A program made the translations under genes and the position numbers. The notes under the pieces are model-generated. The model did no database searches. It was not told the origin of the DNA and worked only from the letters and a program-made list of their open reading frames with translations. From Mesostigma viride (taxonomy: Eukaryota; Streptophyta; Mesostigmatophyceae; Mesostigmatales; Mesostigmataceae), in NCBI GenBank assembly GCA_009746045.1, contig RPFO01000104.1, positions 7,680,955-7,744,954 of the forward strand: a stretch of 64,000 nucleotides of DNA, read 5' to 3'. How positions within the stretch are numbered: the first letter of the stretch is position 1; the number at the start of each line of letters is the position of its first letter. This document shows positions 12,469 to 23,861 of this stretch, piece after piece.

Positions 12469-13124
12469 TCACCACCCGCAACGGTCACAGTACCCACCGG
12501 TAACGTCGCGCTGGTGACTGCCCCGCCCGGCCCTTAAGGCGCGACCTGATTGGGTCCTGCACTGGAATGTGTAGAAGCCCCAGGTCCCGCCGCCGCTTGG
12601 GGAGTCAACATCCGCTCCATCACCTTCTGGAGTACCGCTTCCATCGTGGTGGACAACCGCGCCTAAAACAAAAAACTCTGCCTGTGCAACCATCTGTTTC
12701 TCCAAACCTAAACGCAGCGCCTGCAGCTGGGAGAAAACCCGCTGCTCGACCTCCACCGCGGACTGCGAAGAGAGGTCGGACGCCTTGTTGAATGCCGGAA
12801 ACCATGTTGTCCAACAAATGACTCGCCGATGCGTCCATCGACTCGCCGATGTGGCCACTGTGTCTCCTTGTCCTTGTCGCCCGTCGCCACTATACCTGAG
12901 GGGCATAGCGCGGGCTCTATGTACGGTGGCTTACCACCGTTGCACAAATATACGCTGCGACGGAAGTCGCGTGTGATACTTCGCCCGACGGCCGCCCTAG
13001 CGCTGACTGCCGCCACTGCGTCGATGTCGCAACTTGAGGCGCGATCATAGCTGGAACTGCGCGCACCGTATCCCGCGCTCTTTGTCGCCGCCGTAACCCT
13101 TATGAAATCGGTGTCCCTCGCCAC
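12469..13124 (-). pseudogene. Possible gag remnant in the 6.6-kb element
   Basis: Three overlapping minus-strand frames (12469-12906, 12620-12838, 12708-13124) look like one frameshifted protein. It contains a Gln/Leu-rich helical stretch (LQALRLGLEKQMVAQAEFF) and Gly/Ser/Pro-rich tails. The position between the primer-binding site and the polypurine tract, and the helical composition, would suit Gag, but there is no CCHC knuckle and no recognised capsid domain. Confidence 0.3.
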
Positions 13125-16046
13125 CTCGTATGACTACAAGGGGGACTCCGCGCCGAATGAACTAATGCCGAGTTCCAACCCCTCCTGAAGAGCGGGGTCC
13201 TGAAGAGCAGATAGCTCCTCCTTGCGGACATGCGGCTGGTATTGGTGTGGTGGGGAAGAGACAAGTGTGCATGACTGCGCACATCCATCGCACGAAAGAG
13301 ATCAGATACCTCCCCCCCCTAAGGGGGAGCCAAGCGTGTGCCTCGGCATGGAGGAACCCACACCAAGTTCAAAGAAAAAAAATTGAAAGATTCCTCTGAC
13401 ACGCATACGCATCTTCCAATCCTTTATGCACACACCACGTACACCCTCATACACCTACTACATGACCTAGTTGACCTCAGGCACTGACGAACCAAGGACA
13501 ACCAACCCCGTACATCCATGATGTCCGGACCAACACATGCACCAGAGCTCGATCACTAGTATGACTACCAGTACAAACACAGATGCTCGGGCCAACATGT
13601 GCATCCACTAGTATGACTACTAGTACAGACACAATATCTAGTTGCTACTAGAGCCACTAGTACTAACACTAGTAACCTCAGTGCTTTCTCACACTGACTC
13701 CTCCCCCCCCTAAGGGGAATGGGAGCCTCTCCCTTCAGTCCACTAACTGGGTAACACACAGATGCCTATATCTGTGACTCCTCCCCCCCCTAAGGGGCTG
13801 TGAAGCCTCTTCCTTCTTCTCTCCTCCCCCCTCTATGGGAATCGGAGCGCCCTCGCGACGGAAAGCCCCCGGAGGGGGGGGGGGGGGGAAAGGGAAAAAA
13901 AATTCCAAACAAACCAAACAGATAGAACATCAAGCCAAAATAGACGTGCCACAACTGAGGTACAAAGACATTGTACCACAAGGGTACCCCCAGACTGGGG
14001 AGAGAGGGGTGTGAAGGTCAAGACAAGGCAGTGTCTACGAAACATGTGTCCGAATGGCAGTGAGAGTGGAGTGATCAGGTCCACAAGCAAGGCTGCCCCT
14101 ACAAACACGTCGAGGAACTCCCCGGTACTGAGCTATCACGAGCCCCTGTCATCATGGTAGATGTGTCTAGCTGGCGATGTACGATAAACCATTGCCTCGG
14201 TTACCAGCATGACCGCTAGTATTGAGTACAAAAAAAATAGGTATGACTACCTGCAACAGAAACGTGCCACACACCCACAACAATGGGTAGGAACACCCAT
14301 TATCACCTGACATCAATCCCAGCAAACAGCAGGTATGACCAACAGCAACCCCGATTAACAGCAAGGATTACTACTTGCTAGCTCCTGGCACGGTGGCTGT
14401 GCAGGGAGGGGTGATGGCAAGGGGCTGAATGCGACTGAGGATAGATGATGTGGGGGTGGGGTAAAACCCAATGCACCCCATGTGAAGAGTCCTAACTCCC
14501 CTTAGAACAGGGAAGAGAACAAAATGCTAATAGCGCCTTCAGACTGAAGGAGTACTGCTAACCCTATAGGATCCATAGATTGTTATGTCAAGCAACAAAA
14601 ATCAACAACAATCCCAGGCCCGTCATGCAGCTAAGTGCTCCATTGCCTAAAACCTGCAACTAAGAAGGTTGCACATTGTGGCGACGTAACCCTCCCTGAC
14701 TGGAAGGAAAAAGTACGAGGAGACAAGTGTGCATGACAGGAGTACTGGGAACCCTGTAGGATCCACACGTGGGAAATGATGTCCATGAACGTCCACAACA
14801 GCATGCATTTCAGCAAAGTGAAATCTGCAACTAGGAAGGTTGCAAAGCATATGCTGATAGAACCCTCCCTGACTGGAAGGAAAAGTAAGGTACCCGAGCT
14901 ACAACAACCAAGCGCATCATCCTGAAACAACCACGTCGCATAGATACGTCAAAGGTAAGAAAAATTAATTACCCTTGCCAAACAGGCCGACGCTTGAAGA
15001 TGGACATGATGCACAAAGGAACAAGCCGGTGGAACGCCGGCGACAACCACTAAGAAACAAAAGAGGTAAAGCGTTGATGCACTTCACATGGACGGCCGTG
15101 AGGGCCATATACACAGGAACCAAAAGAAGCAAAAGAGACAAAATACTCATGATGGCACCAGCTATGACTAACTGTTGCAACAACTGTCACTCTAACTAAT
15201 TAATCCCAACAAAGAGACAGCAACAGCCATGAGGGTATCCCTAATTGCGATGTCTAGTAGCAAATAAGACCAACCTAGACAACACAGCTATTACTAGCTG
15301 CTGTCACAGCTGATACAAATATTGCTAGAATATTGCAGTCACTAAAGACTACAAGGGACGATGCTACTAAAGATAGCAATTGTCACTATAGCACCTATAA
15401 GGTGAGCACAGGCAGCCATCCTGGCCCCTGCAAAGGAGGTACATGGTACAGGCAGCTAACGGCTACAACCACAAGGACACAGTGTCAACATACTGGCATG
15501 ACTAGCAGCATATGGAAATAACCAAACAACAAAAGAAAGAAGAAGGACAGGTGTGACCACCCGTGACAGCGCAGCAGCTAGCCAGACTGGCTACTACCTG
15601 CCTGTCTCCAAGATACTGGCATGACTACCAGCACCTAAAGAAAATAAAACAACCCAATGAAGTAAAAGAACAAGTGTGACCACCTGTAACACTGCAGCAG
15701 CCAACCAAAGTAGCTACTACTGCGCGTCACCACTCGCGCATGCAACAGATATGACTACCTGTTGTCACAGCTACGTAGTGCATCCAACAATTGTTGCCCT
15801 CCCTGTACCCTCTACACTGATGACCCAGGTGAGAGGAGGGTTGGGGCAGAAGGCAAAGGTGGTGGTGAAGGTCATAGAGTGGTACAAGTGGCTCCTAGTG
15901 ACCCAGGAGTGCCGTGCGCATAAGAATTAACGCTTCTGCCTGAACAAGAGTGGCAAGACCTGCCTCCCCCACCCGTACCCACGAATGACCTGTTCAGCGT
16001 GCTCCGAAGATTAAGGAGCAAGCCACAGTGTACACTATTGCTGCTA

Positions 16047-16446
16047 GGGGCTACAGCCTATAAGGGCTGCCACTAAAAGAAACACTTGGGCTAACAGCCT
16101 CGAAGGACTGCAACGCTAAATGGGCTACAGCCGGGAGAGGCTGCAACGCGAAAATGGGCTACAGCCGGGAAGGGCTGCAACGCCAAAATGGGCTACAGCC
16201 GGGAAGGGCTGCAACGCAAAAATGGGCTACAGCCTGGAAGGGCTGCAGCACACACACACACAAAGGGGGCTACAGCCTGTAAGGGCTGCAGCACCACAAT
16301 GGGCTACAGCATGTAAGGGCTGCAGCACAAAAATGGGCTACAGCATGTAAGGGCTGCAGCACAAAAATGGGCTACAGCCTGGAAGGGCTGCAGCATGACA
16401 AAAAGAAAAGGGGGCTACAGCCTGGAAGGGCTGCAACCCTAAAAGA
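16047..16446. repeat. Minisatellite of about 34-bp hairpin-forming units
   Basis: About ten tandem units of the form GGGCTACAGCC-N6-GGGCTGCARC-spacer. CAGCC and GGCTG in each unit can pair, so the RNA would be a row of small hairpins. It lies a few hundred bases downstream of the 5' LTR in the transcription direction. Unit length varies because the spacer between GCAGCA and GGGCTAC varies. Confidence 0.85.
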
Positions 16447-16872
16447 AACACTACTGGGTAGGGCTGCATACACTGATAGAAATTCAAGTCTAGGAAAAAC
16501 TAAAATTTCGACAGCATTGGCCGAAGGAGCGTTCTATCATAATGAACAATCCTACTCCGGGCGTACCTGTGTCTTCGACTCCACCAGCTGACTGCCGGGT
16601 GTCGTGCCCATGGACGCTGCCGAAGTAAAAGAGGTCGCCGATGATGAGGATATTCCCTCGAACACTCGCCAGCAACCCCGCCCCACTAAAAGTCGACTAA
16701 AATTAAATTTCGTGAAAAAAAAGCCGTTCCTGACAGGAACCTGGGTCATGACCTCTAGAGTGTAGGTCACGACATACGCACAATCGCAAGGTGGCCAGTC
16801 AGCGATGTGACATTATAGTTGTTTTAGAAACTTATAAACAGCGCTCATTTACCTCTGCGACTCACGTGGATT

Positions 16873-16884
16873 CCTCCGATACCA
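16873..16884 (-). other. Primer-binding site, initiator-Met tRNA type
   Basis: The minus strand reads TGGTATCGGAGG next to the inner edge of the 5' LTR. It closely resembles the common TGGTATCAGAGC site complementary to initiator methionine tRNA. The identical 12-mer occurs at 51525-51536 in the second Gypsy element. Confidence 0.75.
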
Positions 16885-16885
16885 G

Positions 16886-17579
16886 TTTTACATCCCGGCT
16901 GACTGCCGGCTGCGAAAGATCTACACCTGATTCATAATAGACCATTATGAACAGTGGTCGCTATATTAATCTACGCAATCCACACCGTGACTAGTGTGGA
17001 CGATAACTAATCTAACATAATTAACCTGGCGCAGTTGACCCTGGCCGGTTCAAGCCCGAGGTGTTGCAACCTCGTGGGAAGCTGGGCGAAATGCCTCCCG
17101 AGGTACATGTAGCATTTACGACAGGAATTCAGGACCATGCATTTCCTAAAACCGCGGGCGTGACCCAGCCGGAAAGAGAAAGAGATTAACTCAATTCATT
17201 TCATTCATTCCGGGGGTGCCAATGGTGAACGTTCCCACACACTATTAACCTTGGCGGCTCACAGCGTTGCCAAGCAGTGCCAAGCAGCACTGCTTGGACG
17301 CATGGTCAACCGAGATCTCTAGGGCGCTACGGTTCACACGAATTGACCGTACGACCCAAAACGAATTATACTAGGTCCACGCACATTGACATGCTGCGCA
17401 CCTACAGATAAACCAAAGTACCGAAAGTACTACAAAACCACTGAATAGCAAGTACAACGCCGTATGAACCGGCTGTACAAATAGTCCTAAATAGTCGAAC
17501 ACTAAGACTTCGCCTATTTCACATTGTTGCGCCGAACTGTCCACTAAAGGAACCTAATTAAATAGGCTTGGACGCAACA
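16886..17579 (-). repeat. 5' LTR of the 6.6-kb element
   Basis: Direct repeat of 10977-11673. It starts TGTTGCG on the minus strand at 17579 and is followed by the primer-binding site after one base. Confidence 0.9.
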
Positions 17580-17580
17580 C

Positions 17581-17752
17581 CGCCCGCCCGCCCGCCCGCC
17601 GCCCGCCCGCCCGCCCGCCGCCCGCCCGCCCGCCCGCCCGCCCGCCCGCCCGCCGCCGCCCGCCCGCCCGCCCGCCCGCCCGCCCGCCCGCCCGCCCGCC
17701 CGCCCGCCGCCCGCCCGCCCGCATGCCCGCCCGCCCGCCCGCCCACCCATTC
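17581..17752. repeat. (CCCG)n/(CCG)n array
   Basis: Continuation of the array interrupted at 10976 by the LTR retrotransposon. Predicted Ala/Arg/Pro or Gly-rich frames across it are repeat artefacts. Confidence 0.9.
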
Positions 17753-18651
17753 ATGTTGACTAGCCAGGGTGTGTGCACTAGCCAGGGTAGAGTCCAGGGT
17801 AGAGTGCACGGCAGGCTTGCGGGGCTCAGGTCGGCATGCAATAGCAGATTCATGTTTGCCATCATGCAGCTTTATGAGAATAAAAGCGCGTTTTATACTG
17901 TCACGCGTGTTATATGGTTTTTAGGTACGAACCTTGACATAACAATAAATAAAATGCATAAATAAATAACAATAACTGGACTAAAACACCTTCACATGTG
18001 CATGGACACATATTGGGGGTTAGGTTCAGTTAGGATTGCTCAACTCCCTTGAGGAGGCCGAAGCGGTCCCCAGCAGAAACCCGTTGAGATACATCCTCTT
18101 CCCCACATGGGTGGTAGCAGCTCTTACTTCCCCTTCACATGGGTGGCAGCAGCTCTTACTTTCCCTTCACATGGGTGGTAGCAGCTCTTACTTTCCCACA
18201 TGGGTGGTAGCACAAGCCAGTGACTCACTCAGTGCACCTCGCAGTGAACCATCCAGAGGCCATGCTTGCCAGCTGGTGGGATGAGGTGGCGCCGTACTTG
18301 CCTCGAATGTCCAGGTCATCGTTAGACGTCTGCACTGCGCCCACCTCAGCGCTAGCATCAGGTGTCACGGGAACGCTACAAGTCACGGCCGCCCTCAACT
18401 GTCCAGCTACAACTAGGGAGAGCGGGTCGTCCCCACGAAGCCTAGAGGTTGCCCTCCAGTGACGGGGTCTGCTATCAAACGCCAACGCCGCTAGTCGCCC
18501 TCCCGTGTCAGGTCGTTGTCCCATGCATGTTCCCGTCTGCTATACCGCGTCACCGTAGCCCTCAACAGTTGAGGTCATCGTCAGCTGTCCATGTCTTATA
18601 TGCCCAGCTACTCCGCAAGTCACTGGCAGTCTTGTATCAACGAGACGACTC
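17753..18651. other. Intergenic, downstream of ELP5
   Basis: No gene is recognised. It contains a 32-bp minisatellite (18104-18215) and presumably the ELP5 3' UTR and poly(A) site on the minus strand. I could not identify a poly(A) signal with confidence. Confidence 0.5.
18104..18215. repeat. 32-bp minisatellite, about 3.5 units
   Basis: Units starting CACATGGGTGGTAGCAGCTC recur at 18104, 18136, 18168 and, shortened, 18197. The core GGGTGGTAGCA also occurs in the unrelated-looking repeat at the B-box exon 2/intron 2 boundary. Confidence 0.9.
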
Positions 18652-20181
18652 TTATATGTCCAGGTCATCGTCTGGGTCCTCGTCTGAGTCCGGCACGTCA
18701 TCGTCCGAGTCCCTCTCATACAGGATATGCCCCCCCACCTGCACGCCCGCGCCTTTCCCCGTGAAGTCTGCGTGCGGGGGCATTGGTATGCTGGCGCCAC
18801 CCCCTGTGCGGCCATGGGCCAGACCCCCCTCGGTGGTGGCGTACGCCAGGGAGAAGGGTGCCGTGACCCTAACATCCGGCATGTGCCCCTGCCGCATGCC
18901 CTGGTGCTCGTACGGCAGCACCACGCTCCGCTTCTGCTCCTTCTCCTGCGAGCTCAGCTCCATGCGGAACGGCAGCGCGAGCCCTGGTGCCCCGCGCAGC
19001 GGCAGCGCCACGCCTCCCACCCCGGGTGCTGCCGAGGACGATCCGGTTGCTGCTGAGGACACAGAGGATGGAGTGGGAGTAGGTGCCGTTGTGGTGGCAG
19101 AGTCAGGCCTGCGGGGGAGCGCGCTGGTGGCTGCGTGCTTGATGCTGGCTTCCGCCACCGCTGCCGCCACCGTCTCGGCCACTGTCTCGCACGCCTTGCT
19201 GACATCCGCCATGGGGGAGAACAAGACACTTGGCGACCAGTCATTGGCGTCCCCTGCTGCTATGCCTGGTCTATTCTTGGCCTGGCCAAGGGAGATGAGG
19301 AACCCCATCGTCTGCGTCTGCAGGAGCCCCTTCCGCTTGCGCAGGAGCACCTTGACACGCCCGTGCTCGCGCACAGGGTGGGACCCAGGGAGCGACGATG
19401 GTGACGCGAATAGCACGGGGCGGTTGGATGGTAATGCGGAGGTGGTCGACAGGCTGCCCTGCGGCAAGGGCGAGGGGAGTACGTCCACCACCGCGGAGGC
19501 CATGTGCTCGAGGTATGCACCGTCGTCGGAGGCATGCCGCTCTTCTTGTACGGACAGCCCTGGCGACAGCGCCGCGCCAACATGCCTCATGACAAACACG
19601 CTGGCCACGCGAAAATCCAGCCTCAGCGCGTCCAGCAACGAGACCGCCGCCGCCTTTCCGTATCTTCGTGACAGTGTGTCGAACGAGTCGATGGTGACGG
19701 TGCAGGAGGGACACGTGGCGGAGGTGTCTGGGCCGTTAAGTTCGGACGCCTGCGACAGGATGGTGTTCAATAAAGGTTGCCAACCAGGTCCTGACTTGGA
19801 AACGGGGGCGGGTTGGACTGTCAGGCCGGCTGGTGCCCAAGTCATGCAGGAAGGAATGCGATTGTCGCCATATCTCTCGCGATACCACCCGAGAGGATCA
19901 GACCAGCAGTCAATGATGCTGACGCATGAATTCACTGCCCCACTGGAGGCTCCATTCCAAATAACCGACATGGGCAACGCATCCAAAACTAACATGATTA
20001 CGCGCGAAGCTTTTGCCCTTTGAGCCCGGACTGCAATGCACAAGTCGTGGACCATCTGCTCATATACGTGTCGTCCTCCAAATACGTGACTGCTGTCTCG
20101 CAGCAGGACCAAAGGGGCGGCATGCCTTGACATTCCGGCCGCCGGGCCATCCCGCAACATCCGAACTGCAGCGTCGACCAT
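18652..20181 (-). CDS. ELP5: Elongator complex subunit 5
   Basis: A 509-residue uninterrupted frame. ELP5 forms, with ELP4 and ELP6, the RecA-like ring of Elongator, which works with the ELP3 catalytic core in modifying wobble uridines of tRNA. Evidence: SIIDCWSDPLGW near residue 88 matches the ELP5 motif that follows the first RecA-like strands. VTIDSFDTL resembles the Walker-B-like strand. RVKVLLRKRKGLLQ is the basic strand typical of the second half. The C-terminus ends YERDSDDDVPDSDEDPDDDL then DI, almost the invariant tail of plant ELP5. It is longer than Arabidopsis ELP5 (about 370 residues) because of a low-complexity Ala/Ser/Thr/Pro insert around residues 330-390. An in-frame TAA directly precedes the ATG, fixing the start. 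Intronless here. It is divergent from the B-box gene. Confidence 0.85.
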   Translation of the reverse strand: MVDAAVRMLRDGPAAGMSRHAAPLVLLRDSSHVFGGRHVYEQMVHDLCIAVRAQRAKASRVIMLVLDALPMSVIWNGASSGAVNSCVSIIDCWSDPLGWYRERYGDNRIPSCMTWAPAGLTVQPAPVSKSGPGWQPLLNTILSQASELNGPDTSATCPSCTVTIDSFDTLSRRYGKAAAVSLLDALRLDFRVASVFVMRHVGAALSPGLSVQEERHASDDGAYLEHMASAVVDVLPSPLPQGSLSTTSALPSNRPVLFASPSSLPGSHPVREHGRVKVLLRKRKGLLQTQTMGFLISLGQAKNRPGIAAGDANDWSPSVLFSPMADVSKACETVAETVAAAVAEASIKHAATSALPRRPDSATTTAPTPTPSSVSSAATGSSSAAPGVGGVALPLRGAPGLALPFRMELSSQEKEQKRSVVLPYEHQGMRQGHMPDVRVTAPFSLAYATTEGGLAHGRTGGGASIPMPPHADFTGKGAGVQVGGHILYERDSDDDVPDSDEDPDDDLDI

Positions 20182-21088
20182 TTAAGTTGACAATGTCTGA
20201 TGGCGATATAGACGCATTTTACAGACGTGTGTGCCCAAGCATAGACCGTTTGGCAGCCGTCTTCATTTCAACTTTTTTCCTGTGGAGAATTGACGTTTTT
20301 CCGGGGGAAAATTGACGTGGGCCGCGTCCCGGCGACAACTTGGATCACTGCATGCGACGTAAAGATCTCTAGTTGCTGTCGTGTTTCCTTGTGATTAGTT
20401 CCTGCCAAGTGGATTTATGCGTGGAGTTGAGTCGCGCCGGATTCATGCGTGGGCGTCGTGCATGGGCGCGCCTGAGTTGAGTTGAGTTTATTCCCGCGCC
20501 GGTAGTCCGACAGGGTTATTAATTAACAGTGGATCCATAGGCTGGTCCGACCTTATGGGCGCGCCTGTGGGAAATAATCGCGCCTGTGGTCAATTGCGAC
20601 CCGAGTATCCAAAGTATCTTCAATGCGCCATCGCAGGATTTTCGCGCCAGAAAATGACCGTACCGCATCCTGGGTATGGAATCCTTGTAGCGTGTGGTGC
20701 CTGGTGAATCCTGCGATCTGATTAAATTGTCATCTCGGTATCGCCCAATCTTACAAAGAGACTGTCTCTTCACGTTCAGAAAATTGCGTCATCTATACGT
20801 CTAGACATGATTCAGCCAGTCGTTTTTCACCGCAATCCTGAGCGAGGCCTGCACTGCCGGCCTAGCTGGCTGCTTTGCAGTTGGGTTCCCTCGTGCCCTG
20901 TCCACCTCACGTCCATGGCGCGCTGCGGTCAACCCTCCACTTGCGCGCGCGTGTGTGGCCTGAATCCGTCAAGCGGTGCGCGCCTTGCCAGCAACTGCAC
21001 GGGCGAGAGAAAAATCGGGACACCAGTTCGGTAAACGAGCACAGCAGGAGAGAGAACGTGAGGTGGAGGGCAGCCAGTGCCTATCGAC
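20182..21088. promoter_or_regulatory. Divergent promoter region between ELP5 and the B-box gene
   Basis: The 907-bp gap separates the two divergent start codons. Two E2F-like sites are visible: TTTTCGCGCC at 20639-20648 and TTCCCGCGCC at 20491-20500. The palindromic block TGGGCGCGCCTG occurs twice (about 20463 and 20556), and GCGCCTG recurs near 20580. No clear TATA box was found. A small TTAATTAA lies at 20518. Confidence 0.5.
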
Positions 21089-22878
21089 ATGGCTGCCACC
21101 GGGTCTTGTTCGATTCGTGGTCAGTGTAATTTGTTATGCGATGGATGCTTGAGCGCACCGGCCGCTGTGTTCTGTCCCTCGGACGCCGCGGCTCTTTGTT
21201 TGGCATGCGACGGCAACGTGCATTCCGCCAATCGCGTCGTGTCAAAACACGTTCGCGTGGATATCTGGCCATCCCAACCTGAAGAACGCACAAAATGCGA
21301 CGTCTGCCAGGTGCGATTTCTTTCCGGCTACCCGGGCTTGTACGCTGTTCCTTAAAATTTTTGTTCTCCGTCATTCTTCTTCTTGCGTCGGCTATGCCCA
21401 CCTCAGTTATATTTAGTTCATCCAAGAGTCGATCCAATAGTTATTATAATGTTCTTACTCAGTTGCTCACGGTAGTTCCTTTCGTTATCCTAGGATTTTT
21501 GTTTTAATGACTGAATTTCATGCCGGACACCCGTCAATATCCTGTTCTGTTTTCTTCTTGTTTTATAACACAGAGCATTTCGTGATTTCCCCCCCCTACT
21601 GCTTTGTAAATCTCCACTTGCTATTGAACTGTTACGATACTAAAGTTGACGCCCGATAGTCCCTTTCGAATCATGTCTTGTCAGGACAGCTTTAATTGTA
21701 GCTAGCGTCTTCCACTCTTTCAAATTCATTGGTTGTAATTATCCGTATATCGAGGAGACAACCAGCGCGTATACATCACATATCTGAAACGCCTCTCCAA
21801 TGCAAGTAAACCTTCGCTTTTTCAAGCAAGTGATTAATTCATCGCGAAATAACAAGTATGGACTAATTATTGACACACAACTTATGGTGACTTTTGGTGG
21901 TGCCTGAGTAGTTCGCTTTGTATTACTGTGATATTTCAGCACAACGGCTGGCTTGTATGCCTGTAAGCACCCACAGTCATAGATAGCGACACAATATGCT
22001 AGGCTTACTGTTGTGTTAGAAACAGCTCACAGCCAGTCATACTCTGAAGAGCCATGTGTCTAATCGACGGAGCCATCTGTCCATTGTTCCGGAAGCACAG
22101 GGCCAGCTGGGTGGCTGGGCCACACTTGATTTCTGGGCCACCCTGCTTTATGTTGCTACTTTGCCCTCACCATCCAAGCTTGGTGCTCTGATTGACTTGA
22201 TCACTTGTGGCCATCTGCCCAGATAGCTCGCCTGCGTTTGTACTCTACCCTTACGCCTATCGTCATTGCCCCGCTAGGCATCTCCATGGTCATAGAAACC
22301 GTTTAAACTACCCATGACCCAGCTGGGGAGTGCACCGGGGCCGGGCACACCCGTGCGAGCCCTCCGCCACGTGTCACCATAGTGGCCCTGTTTTCTGCCT
22401 GCCATTGCCGCGCGATCATGGCAACACTCCCACTGTGCTATCCATTTACCTTTTCCTTGATGTACTCGACTTTATTTATCAGTTATCTTTTGTTGACTGT
22501 TTACGTGGCCTTACCCCCATATACTCTATTAGTCATGACAAAAATGCCCTTGCATAATCAATATTTGTGCCCTTCCTTTCTCCTCCCCTCTGCCCCATTC
22601 TTCCCCCCCCCCGCCCCCCCCAGGAGGCATGCGCCTTCTTCTTTTGCCGCGAAGACCGCGCTCTGCTCTGCCAGGAGTGCGACGTGTCCATCCACACGGC
22701 CAACGCGCTGTCCGAGAAGCACAGCCGCTTCCTGCTGACGGGCATGCACGTGAGCCTGGCAGCCGACGACCCCGACAGCGGGGACGAGGAGGAGGAGCGT
22801 AATGGGGGGGCCGCGTCGGCGGACCCGGCCAGTCCTAAAGGGGAGCCCCGCCACGCGATGCATGCGCAAGATGCGCCA

Positions 22879-22944
<66 letters not shown>

Positions 22945-23823
22945 GTGTGGAACTCGGGGGTGGGGGATGACATGCGCCAGCATAATGCGCAGAGTCAGCC
23001 GTTACTGGACCCTTCCAGGGGCTCAGGAGGGCGAGGCTTGCAAGGGAGCAATAAATCGGTGGCAGGTGGGAACGGGAATGGCAATAACAATGGCTGGTTG
23101 GACAGCCCCCAATATCTGCCACCGCAGACGGTGCCGCAACTGGGCGGCAGCAGTCAGCAGCCACCGAGATTCTCATCCGCAGGTGCTGGCAGCAGCAGCA
23201 GCTTGAGCTCCGGAAATAGCTCCCCATCCCTGCTGGGGGGATCCCAATCCCCGCAGCTGCTAGTACCAGACCTCCGGCTGGGCTCTAACTTGGGCAAGGG
23301 GCAAGGCACGGGCGGGGGCGGGCCATCCAGTATGGGGGGGCCACAGGCATACCCTCCCGGGGGCGTGGGCAATGCTTTTGGCGGCGGCATGGGTGGGTCG
23401 CGGGGAGGTGGGGGATACTCGGGCTCTCCCAGCGTGGGCAGCGCGGGTGGCATGGCAGACGCCGCCGGTGGGTCGGGCGCGGGTAACGCGCTGGATATGA
23501 GCGTGCAGTGGAGGGTGGACGAGATACTCAACATTCCGGACCTGGCCGATGGGTACAACATTGGCGACATTGACACCTCCAAGGTGGGTGGTAGCATGGT
23601 TGCCTCCAAGGTGGGTGGTAGCATGGTCGCCCTCAAGTTGGGTGGTAGCAGGGGAAGGAAGCCGTGGGATGCGATATTGGGCAGGTGGGTGCTGCGGTGC
23701 AGGTGATAGCAAGGCAAGGATACAAATGGAGTGTGGACGCAGGGCCCCTGTGTGGTGGTTGGTTGGATGCCACTGCCATCCGCACCGTGGAATGCTGGAT
23801 ACCGCCTCTGCTCGCGTTGGTGC

Positions 23824-23861
<38 letters not shown>

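Larger units (their letters stand above)
10977..17579 (-). mobile_element. Decayed LTR retrotransposon, 6.6 kb, non-autonomous
   Basis: Two nearly identical direct repeats of about 695 bp (10977-11673 and 16886-17579) flank 5.2 kb. On the minus strand the order is 5' LTR, a primer-binding site TGGTATCGGAGG, an internal region without a pol gene, a polypurine tract, and the 3' LTR. The LTR starts TGTTGCG. Only a few LTR mismatches are visible, so the insertion is fairly young even though it lacks protease, reverse transcriptase and integrase. That pattern fits a large retrotransposon derivative (LARD) moved in trans. The superfamily cannot be told. The flanks are both (CCCG)n repeat, so the target duplication cannot be resolved. 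Confidence 0.85.

Noticed and set aside
16047..16446. CRISPR-like array
   Set aside because: The units are contiguous minisatellite repeats with variable A-rich spacers of a few bases, in a eukaryotic LTR element. There are no unique spacers of constant length and no cas genes.
17544..17865. Gly/Arg/Ala-rich open frames
   Set aside because: Produced by the (CCCG)n array.
18449..20023. 524-codon plus-strand frame antisense to ELP5
   Set aside because: It is the shadow of the GC-rich ELP5 gene. The composition shows no domain, while the minus strand has a clear family match.
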